Shown: positions 57,186 to 64,000 of the stretch, in pieces
Position numbering within the stretch: position 1 is the stretch's first letter
Layout of the letters: every line of letters begins with the position of its first letter
Assembly (NCBI RefSeq): GCF_014203275.1
Contig: NZ_JACHIP010000003.1
Span: 744,001 to 808,000, forward strand
DNA: 64,000 bases
From: Granulicella aggregans
GTDB taxonomy: Bacteria; Acidobacteriota; Terriglobia; Terriglobales; Acidobacteriaceae
Direction of reading: 5' to 3'
Notes under the pieces: generated by a model
What the model was told of the DNA's origin: nothing
The model's input: the letters and a program-made list of their open reading frames with translations, nothing else
Databases searched by the model: none
Position numbers and translations under genes: made by a program

Positions 57186-60100
57186 ATGCTATCGAGCTTT
57201 TTCCGTATTGCCGGGCCGCCTTCACGCAATTCTTTTACTTACATCTTTCTTCGGAAAGCGGCAGTGGCTGCCTCCGTACTGACCGGCGTTTTTTCTTTGA
57301 TGACCGGCCATGGTCAAGCGATCGCTCAGACAGCCACGACCTTAGCCGTGACTTCCGGCGGATCAAGTGTCACGACTGTTGCCTCAGGTACGGCCGTGAG
57401 CCTGACAGCATCCGTGCATCTGGGGAGTGCCGCAGTCAAAGCTGGCCAGGTAAATTTCTGCGACGCCACGGCGAAGTTCTGCACGGACGTTCACATTGTC
57501 GGAACGGGTCATCTAACCAGCGGCGGAACCGCGACGGTTACCCTTCGACCGTCCATTGGAAACCATAGTTACAAGGCAGTGTTTACGGGAACCAATGGCT
57601 ACGCTGGAAGCTCCTCCAGCACATCGGCCTTGAAAGTCACCGGAGCTACCAGCCAGGGGGCAAGTGCGACGACGATCGCCGAGAGCGGCAGCTTCGGAAA
57701 CTACTCGTTGACAGCCACGGTAACCGGGACGGGCAGCACCACGCCACTTGCTGGGAATGTCTCGTTGCTGGATACATCCAAGGCGAATGCGGTACTTGCG
57801 GCACCATCGCTAGGTGCAAGCGTAGCAGGCATAGCGTGGCCAGCGTCGGTTGCAATTACCGCCGACAGGACAAGTCGTGCTGTGTCTTTGGCTGACTTCA
57901 ACGGCGACGGAATTCCCGACATCGCCTCTGTCATAGGCGGACCCGAAGCGCCTCTTCTCATCTACCTGGGCAAAGCCGATGGTACCTATACGCAGGTCGC
58001 GTCTTATCCGGCAATTACGGGGTACAGCATTGGGCCGATCGTGCTGGGAGACTTCAACGGCGACGGCAAGCTGGACATGGCTGTCCCGGATGGCGATTAC
58101 AACGCCACCCAGATATTCGTCCTGCTCGGGAACGGCGATGGGACGTTCGTGAAGGCAGCAACGAGCCCGCAGTTAAGCTCTGCGCCGACTCAGCTCGCGG
58201 TGGGAGACTTTAATGGAGACGGCGTCGATGATCTTGCGGTGGTGGCCTATGGTTCGAACACGATAAACGTGTTCCTGGGGAATGGCGATGGAACGTTTAC
58301 GGCGGCAGCAAGCAGCCCCAGCACGACCAGCCAGCCGAACGTCGTTGTGGCGGCCGATTTCAACGGCGACGGCAAAGTCGATCTCGCTTATACAGACTCG
58401 TATGACGATTTCATCACGGTGCTGTCAGGCAACGGGGACGGAAGCTTCACCGGAACATCTCCGTTTCATTGCGGAAGCAGCGGTTCACCGCTCGTGACTG
58501 CGGATTTCAACGGCGATGGGAAGCTGGATCTTGCAGTCGCCATCGCGGCGACCAACACCACCGGCCAATCGCTGACCGTTCTTACCGGCAACGGCGACGC
58601 AACATTCACCGCGCCACAGCTAGGGCAAGCCGCAGGTGCGAACTCAGTACTCCAGCTCCTAGTCGGCGACTTCAACGCGGATGGGCTTGCGGATGTAACG
58701 TCGATCGGCACAACTCCGAGTTCTGTGACTGTGTACTTAGGGGATGGTAAGGGCGGATTTTCGTCAACATCACTGCAAGTTCCCTCGAACAATACCTACG
58801 TCGCATTGCCGATCGCTGTGGCAGACGTGAACGGAGATGGAAGGACCGACATCCTGGCAGGAAACGCGGGCCCGGATTCCATGGCGGTGTACGCCACCCA
58901 GCCTACTGAGACAGCAACTGCGAGCAGCACCGTCATCCTGCCAACAGCGGGGATGCATCTGGTAGACGCATCTTATGCGGGCGACACGGACTATGGAGCG
59001 AGCGTATCGGCGACGACCGTGCTGCTTGGAGTTCCTCCCGTAACCAAGACGGCGCTAACAATCATTGCCGGCGGATCGGCGGTTTCGTCTGTGGCGAACG
59101 GCACGGCGGTGACCCTGACCGCGACCGTGACGGCGGGAGGCAGTCCCGTGACCTCGGGCCAGGTGAAGTTTTGCGATGCCTCCGCGAGCGAGTGCACGGA
59201 CATTCACCTACTAGCTACTTCTCTTCTCTCAAGTGGAGGAAGCGCTTCGTATAAATTCGTGCCCGGATCCGGGACACATAGCTACAAGGCGATCCTGGTT
59301 GAGGCAGCGTTTGGCATAAGCAGCACCTCCGGAACGGCGACGTTAACGGTCGGCGCTGGGAAGAGCCCGGTCTATTCGGACCTGGTGACAGTCTCCGTCG
59401 GAGGGACTTCGGTCGGAACGTACACCCTGACCGGGACGGTGGTAGGATTCGGCGGCCCTGCGGCGCCTACGGGCGATGTTTCGTTTATCGACACAAGCTT
59501 TTCAAACGCAGTTCTCGGAACGGCAGCGCTGGGGTCAGCAACTGCCGGCACAGGATGGCAGGTCTCTGCGGCCGGGCCAGCTACGCAGAGCTTTCTGCGA
59601 CACGAGGTCACGGGCGACTTCAACAGCGACGGTATTCCGGACCTGGCTGTGTTGTCCGTAGACCAGTACGGAGAGAATGCCACGATCTCTATCTATCGGG
59701 GACTCGGAGACGGAACGTTCGCAATCGGTACACCGGTCAGTCTGCCGTATGCCTCAGGCGGATACTCGACGATGCTTGCGGGAGACTTCAATGCCGATGG
59801 CAACGTGGATCTGGCGGTTCTAAGTTTCGACTTCAACACCACCAGCAGTGAAGTCACCACATTTCTGGGGAATGGCCACGGTATCTTCACTACTCCTCAG
59901 ACGAGTGTCGTCTTCAACGAAGGAAATGTTGGAGGCGATTTCATTCAGCCAGCCATGGTCGCGGAAGACTTCAACGGAGACGGCAAACTGGATCTCGCCG
60001 TGGTGGGGAACGATGTCGTAGGCGGCCTCTCCGTAATACTGGGCAATGGCGACGGCACATTCACTACAACCGGGGTTTTGAACCTAGCCGATCGGACCCT

Positions 60101-63100
60101 GGGTTCGATCGCTACCGGAGACTTTAATGGCGACGGTATTCCCGATCTTGTAGCGGGCGACTACTTTGGCTCTGGGCAGGGCACAGTCCTGCTCGGCAAG
60201 GGGGACGGAAAATTTGTCGCGGCGCCAGGTTCATTGCCCTTTCCAAGCTTTTCGCAATCGATTGTCGTTGGCGATTTCAACGGGGACGGAGTACTCGACC
60301 TTGCCTCTGGATTCACCGGCGCGGTTGAGATCTATCTCGGAAAAGGGGATGGGACGTTCACCGCAGCCCCGGGCAGTCCAGCATCCGTCAGCGGGTCTGG
60401 CCTAGTCGTTGGCGACTTCAATCAAGACGGCAAGCTGGATCTCGCTTCGGCTGACCAGTATGAAAACCGGGTACAGCTACTGGTAGGCGTAGGTGACGGG
60501 ACATTCTCGGTCACGACTCCGGCTTTGAGTGATCAAACTATAGCCCCCACCGCCCTGGTCGTCACCGACTTCAACGGAGACGGAGTGCCGGACCTGGCGG
60601 CGCTGAATGGCGGCCCGGCAATCACATCGATCCTGCTCACAGAAAAGACCGAGACCGCCTCTGCCCAATTCACGGGACAGGGACCGGTCGGTGCGGGAGT
60701 CCACGCGGTTGAAGCAAAGTATGCCGGCGACAGTAACTATCCGACCGGAACCTCTGCCCCTACCCAGGTGTATCCGGGATTGGTTCCGCTCGTGATCACA
60801 CCGGCGGGAGGAACGTACACTTCGGCCCAGACGTTGACGATCAGTGAAGCGATCCCGGGAGCGACGATCATGTACTACCTCTCGGGAGCGATATCGACCA
60901 ATGGCTATGTCCCCTACACCGGTCCCATCGCGCTGAACCAGGGAGGGACCGAGTACCTTACGGCATACGCGGAGGAGAGTGGCTACAACGGAACTAACGG
61001 CGTATCGGCGATCTATGCGCTGAGTCTTCCGGTTGCGCCGGCTCCCACCTTGTCGCCTGCGCCGGGCAGCTACTCCGGAACACAGATGGTGACGATCTCG
61101 GACACGGTGGCAGGCGCGACTCTGTACTACACGACCAACGGAACTGTGCCGACGATAGCCTCCCCGGTCTACTCCGGCCCGATTGCAGTCTCATCTTCTG
61201 AGACCCTCACGGTCTACGCCGCCGCGGCAGGTTATACACCTAGCGCAACAACCAGCGGTGAATACCTGATCAGTTCAACGGCATCCTCGTATGTCTACAG
61301 GGCGGCAGGCACTCTATTTACCGGCTACTCCGGTGATGAAGGGCCAGCGCCCCTGGCGCAGTTGAACTTCAGTCTGTCTACGACTCTCGATGCTGCAGGC
61401 AATCTTTATATCGCGGACAGCCAAAATAACGTGATCCGCAAGGTTACAACTGACACGAAGGTCATTACGACCATTGCAGGTACCGGGATTGCAGGTTTCT
61501 CAGGAGACGGAGGTGCGGCAACATCAGCGCAACTGAGCTTCCCTTATGGCCTCGCCACGGACATCTCCGGGAACTTGTACTTTGCCGATAACGGCAACAA
61601 TGTAGTTCGCCGGATCGACGCCAGGAGCGGAGTCATCACAACGATCGCCGGCAACGGCGCTCAGCAGGCCAGCGGTGACGGTGGACCGGCAACCAGCGCG
61701 GGAGTCCCTTTCCCGACAGCAGTCGCGCTCGACGGCTTAGGCAATATCTTTATCGCCACGCCATCATCAGACACGATCCGCAAGATCGACGCGAAAACGG
61801 GAACGATCTCCACCTACGCTGGAGGAGGTGCGGGTATCTCGGGCGACGGTGGTCCCGCAACGGCAACAACCTTGTCCGACCCAGAGGGTATTGCTTTGGA
61901 CGGCGCCGGTAATCTTTACATCGCAGAGATGTACAACAACGACATCCGAAAGGTCACAGTCGCAACAGGCGTTATTTCAACTGTCGCGGGCCAGCCAGTA
62001 GTAAACGGACAAAACCACGCCGGGTTTAGCGGCGACAACGGGCCTGCGAGCAGCGCATTGCTCAATGAGCCGGAAGGAATGACGGTTGATAGCTCCGGCA
62101 ACCTTTATTTCGCAGACAGCTACAACCTGAGAGTGCGCAAGATCGCGTCCGCTACGGGCATCATCACGACCGTGGCCGGAAACGGCGATCAGAACTGCAA
62201 CCCGCAGAGTGGTGACGGCGGACCCGCGCTGAGTTCTTCCTTCTGCTATCCGCGTTCCGTGACGGTCGACACTGCAGGCAACCTGTATGTGACGGACTAC
62301 TCCCGGGTATCCTTCGTGACTGCACCAGGCGCTCCGCCAACGGCTGCGACCTCCGCACCGGCCTTTACCCTGGCCGCGGGAAGTTACGCCGGGCCGCAGA
62401 CGCTGACCATCTCGGATACGGCAGTTGGCGCCGAGATCTACGTCACACTTGACGGCACCGAGCCTACCGCCTTGTCTGCCGCCTACCAGGGACCGGTCAC
62501 CATTACTGGCAGTGTCACGGTAAAGGCGATTGCGCTGGCACCAGGCATGTTGCCAAGCAGCTCGACCTCGGCAGGCTACACGATCCTGTCGCCCCCCACC
62601 GCCGTGCTCAAGACCATTGCCGGCAACGGCAAGTATGGATTCTCCGGGCAAGACGGTCCGGCGGCATCCGCCACGCTGGGCGATCTTGAGGCGTTGGCCC
62701 TGGATTCAGCCGGGAATATCTATTTCTCAGACATTGGCAACGAGGTTGTCTGGCGCATTTCAGCGAGTACCGGAACCATCTCAGTGGTTGCCGGAAGCGG
62801 AACTCCTGGAAGGAACGGGGACGGCGGTGCGGCGACGAGCGCGCAACTGTATTACCCTCAGGGGCTTGCGATCAATGCTGCCGGAGACCTTTTCATCGCG
62901 GACTCCTTCAACAATGTCGTTCGCAAAGTCTCGGCGACGACAGGCATCATCACGACGGTGGCCGGGAGCGGCACCTTCAGCTACCCGCCCTTAATTGGGG
63001 ACGGCGGTCCGGCGACCATGGCACAGTTGAGCGAGCCGCTCTCCCTGGCGCTCGATGGCGCGGGAAACCTCTACATCACGGATTTTAGCGCCAACCGGGT

Positions 63101-64000
63101 GCGCATGGTGGCGGCAGCGACGGGCATTATCACCACCGTCGCGGGTACCGGCGACAACATCGATAAAGGCGACGGCGGGCTGGCCACAAACGCATCGATC
63201 CAATATCCGACTGCATTGACGATCGACAAGACGGGCAATCTTTTCTTTGCATCGGCACAAGGCGGATCGATCCGCCGCGTGGATGCGGTGACAAAGAAGA
63301 TCTCCACCCTCGGAGGCAACAAAAATCTTGGAAACAGCGGAGACGGTGGAGTTGCCCTGGCTGCCGAGGTCCGCGCCGAAGCTCTTGCCGTGGACGCTGC
63401 GGGCAATATTTACTTTTCAAATGTGCCGGGTTCGATCCGCAAGATCGATCCAACGACTGGAATCATCAGCAGAGTCGCCGGCAGCGGATATCCCGGAGTC
63501 GTAGCCGATGGCACTTCGGCAACTCTGGCCAGCCTGTCACAGCCGTACGGCATTGCCTTCGATAGCTCCGGCAACCTCTACATTGCCGAATACAACGGCT
63601 TCCGTGTTCGCGAATTGACCTTCCCGGGAGCGGCAGCGGCACCGGTGTTCAGTCCGGGAGCAGGTACGTATACAGGCACTCAGAACGTGACGCTGACGGA
63701 TTCGACTCCTGGTGCCGCCATCTACTACACCTTGGATGGCTCGACGCCTTCGCCGGCCTCGACCGCATATACCGGAGCGATTTCGTTGACTTCGAGCGCT
63801 ACGATCCGTGCGATCGCGGTGGCAGCGGGCTTTTCGGAGAGCCCGGTAGCGTCGGCAACTTTCACCATCAACCAGCCCGTCATCGACCCCCCTGTGCTCG
63901 GGACGCTTTCGCCGGCCTTCGTAAGTGCTGGAAGCTCAGCCTTCGTGTTGACGGTCAGCGGCTCGGCCTTCACCTCAAGCAGCGTTGTCTTGTGGGGCTC
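57186..64000 (+). CDS. Giant secreted Ig/VCBS/NHL/chitobiase-C-like repeat protein (3' truncated)
   Basis: One frame is open from ATG 57186 to the window end (2,271 codons). GGTGGAG lies 11 bases ahead. The signal peptide is AAVAASVLTGVFSLMTG, with cleavage near AIAQ (about 50). Order: Ig-like repeat (50-160); FG-GAP/VCBS block (about 235-590) with many DFNGDGK-type calcium-binding loops; second Ig-like repeat (about 600-720); second VCBS block (about 805-1150); two chitobiase-C-like modules (about 1200-1360); NHL-like block (about 1370-1715) with GNLYIADSxNNxIRK and SGDGGPAT cores; another chitobiase-C-like module; second NHL-like block (about 1800-2150); a further chitobiase-C-like module; and the start of an IPT/TIG-like domain (LSPAFVSAGSSAFV). 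It is probably a surface or released adhesive protein; its function is unknown. The true end lies beyond the window. Confidence 0.85.
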   Translation, partial: MLSSFFRIAGPPSRNSFTYIFLRKAAVAASVLTGVFSLMTGHGQAIAQTATTLAVTSGGSSVTTVASGTAVSLTASVHLGSAAVKAGQVNFCDATAKFCTDVHIVGTGHLTSGGTATVTLRPSIGNHSYKAVFTGTNGYAGSSSSTSALKVTGATSQGASATTIAESGSFGNYSLTATVTGTGSTTPLAGNVSLLDTSKANAVLAAPSLGASVAGIAWPASVAITADRTSRAVSLADFNGDGIPDIASVIGGPEAPLLIYLGKADGTYTQVASYPAITGYSIGPIVLGDFNGDGKLDMAVPDGDYNATQIFVLLGNGDGTFVKAATSPQLSSAPTQLAVGDFNGDGVDDLAVVAYGSNTINVFLGNGDGTFTAAASSPSTTSQPNVVVAADFNGDGKVDLAYTDSYDDFITVLSGNGDGSFTGTSPFHCGSSGSPLVTADFNGDGKLDLAVAIAATNTTGQSLTVLTGNGDATFTAPQLGQAAGANSVLQLLVGDFNADGLADVTSIGTTPSSVTVYLGDGKGGFSSTSLQVPSNNTYVALPIAVADVNGDGRTDILAGNAGPDSMAVYATQPTETATASSTVILPTAGMHLVDASYAGDTDYGASVSATTVLLGVPPVTKTALTIIAGGSAVSSVANGTAVTLTATVTAGGSPVTSGQVKFCDASASECTDIHLLATSLLSSGGSASYKFVPGSGTHSYKAILVEAAFGISSTSGTATLTVGAGKSPVYSDLVTVSVGGTSVGTYTLTGTVVGFGGPAAPTGDVSFIDTSFSNAVLGTAALGSATAGTGWQVSAAGPATQSFLRHEVTGDFNSDGIPDLAVLSVDQYGENATISIYRGLGDGTFAIGTPVSLPYASGGYSTMLAGDFNADGNVDLAVLSFDFNTTSSEVTTFLGNGHGIFTTPQTSVVFNEGNVGGDFIQPAMVAEDFNGDGKLDLAVVGNDVVGGLSVILGNGDGTFTTTGVLNLADRTLGSIATGDFNGDGIPDLVAGDYFGSGQGTVLLGKGDGKFVAAPGSLPFPSFSQSIVVGDFNGDGVLDLASGFTGAVEIYLGKGDGTFTAAPGSPASVSGSGLVVGDFNQDGKLDLASADQYENRVQLLVGVGDGTFSVTTPALSDQTIAPTALVVTDFNGDGVPDLAALNGGPAITSILLTEKTETASAQFTGQGPVGAGVHAVEAKYAGDSNYPTGTSAPTQVYPGLVPLVITPAGGTYTSAQTLTISEAIPGATIMYYLSGAISTNGYVPYTGPIALNQGGTEYLTAYAEESGYNGTNGVSAIYALSLPVAPAPTLSPAPGSYSGTQMVTISDTVAGATLYYTTNGTVPTIASPVYSGPIAVSSSETLTVYAAAAGYTPSATTSGEYLISSTASSYVYRAAGTLFTGYSGDEGPAPLAQLNFSLSTTLDAAGNLYIADSQNNVIRKVTTDTKVITTIAGTGIAGFSGDGGAATSAQLSFPYGLATDISGNLYFADNGNNVVRRIDARSGVITTIAGNGAQQASGDGGPATSAGVPFPTAVALDGLGNIFIATPSSDTIRKIDAKTGTISTYAGGGAGISGDGGPATATTLSDPEGIALDGAGNLYIAEMYNNDIRKVTVATGVISTVAGQPVVNGQNHAGFSGDNGPASSALLNEPEGMTVDSSGNLYFADSYNLRVRKIASATGIITTVAGNGDQNCNPQSGDGGPALSSSFCYPRSVTVDTAGNLYVTDYSRVSFVTAPGAPPTAATSAPAFTLAAGSYAGPQTLTISDTAVGAEIYVTLDGTEPTALSAAYQGPVTITGSVTVKAIALAPGMLPSSSTSAGYTILSPPTAVLKTIAGNGKYGFSGQDGPAASATLGDLEALALDSAGNIYFSDIGNEVVWRISASTGTISVVAGSGTPGRNGDGGAATSAQLYYPQGLAINAAGDLFIADSFNNVVRKVSATTGIITTVAGSGTFSYPPLIGDGGPATMAQLSEPLSLALDGAGNLYITDFSANRVRMVAAATGIITTVAGTGDNIDKGDGGLATNASIQYPTALTIDKTGNLFFASAQGGSIRRVDAVTKKISTLGGNKNLGNSGDGGVALAAEVRAEALAVDAAGNIYFSNVPGSIRKIDPTTGIISRVAGSGYPGVVADGTSATLASLSQPYGIAFDSSGNLYIAEYNGFRVRELTFPGAAAAPVFSPGAGTYTGTQNVTLTDSTPGAAIYYTLDGSTPSPASTAYTGAISLTSSATIRAIAVAAGFSESPVASATFTINQPVIDPPVLGTLSPAFVSAGSSAFVLTVSGSAFTSSSVVLWG

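Noticed and set aside
57186-64000. Possible CRISPR or DNA-level tandem repeats in the giant gene
   Set aside because: The periodicity is at protein level (VCBS and NHL-like cores) with divergent DNA; there are no identical repeats with unique spacers.

Overview
The window looks like chromosomal DNA of an acidobacterium of the class Terriglobia (Granulicella, Edaphobacter or Terriglobus-like). This is inferred from protein families: a TonB-dependent receptor with an N-terminal carboxypeptidase-regulatory domain, S53 (kumamolisin-type) proteases with Ig-like tails, GloVer-repeat (TIGR03803-like) secreted proteins, membrane-anchored TPR regulators, an ABC permease fused to an M1 peptidase, and a GH115/CE15/GH35 glucuronoxylan set. 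No rRNA, tRNA or CRISPR array was seen.

Layout. Bases 1-8940: a truncated membrane permease, the remnant of a choice-of-anchor (ASH-type) protein, a small DUF3606-like gene, a membrane pseudokinase with a SPOR-like tail, and an ABC ATPase followed by a giant permease/M1-peptidase fusion. 8941-10099 holds no recognisable gene. 10106-15457: a secreted beta-helix protein, a TPR membrane regulator and a ScyD-like secreted beta-propeller. 15813-24430 (minus): an apparent operon of an S53 protease and two GloVer-repeat proteins, head-to-head with a propeller-type histidine kinase and its NarL-type response regulator (24582-28355). 28953-38108: a CadC-like regulator head-to-head with a second S53 protease, then a kelch-like lipoprotein. 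38343-42149 (minus): a large TonB-dependent receptor.

42485-55660 is a partly decayed plant-polysaccharide locus. On the minus strand lie GH115 alpha-glucuronidase, the 5' part of a GH35-type gene fused by deletion to the 3' part of a CE15 glucuronoyl esterase, and an intact SGNH esterase. On the plus strand lie the tail of a GH51 arabinofuranosidase, a CE1-like esterase, a GH3 beta-xylosidase/glucosidase, the tail of a type-B carboxylesterase and a multiply broken GH95-like gene. Fragments of a sensor kinase propeller and a thioredoxin reductase lie between the two arms. A tyrosine recombinase whose catalytic Tyr position is Cys follows (55901-56908). From 57186 to the window end runs one unfinished secreted protein of more than 2,270 residues, built from Ig-like, FG-GAP/VCBS, NHL-like and chitobiase-C-terminal-like repeats.

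How the genes work together (inference): most of the window is about the cell surface and outside. A recurring arrangement is a membrane-linked regulator divergent from a secreted-protein gene (TPR regulator/ScyD, kinase-regulator/S53-GloVer operon, CadC-like/S53). The intact GH115, SGNH esterase, CE1-like esterase and GH3 could still debranch and saccharify glucuronoxylan fragments. Loss of CE15, GH35, GH51 and a nearby sensor suggests the locus is being eroded by deletions.
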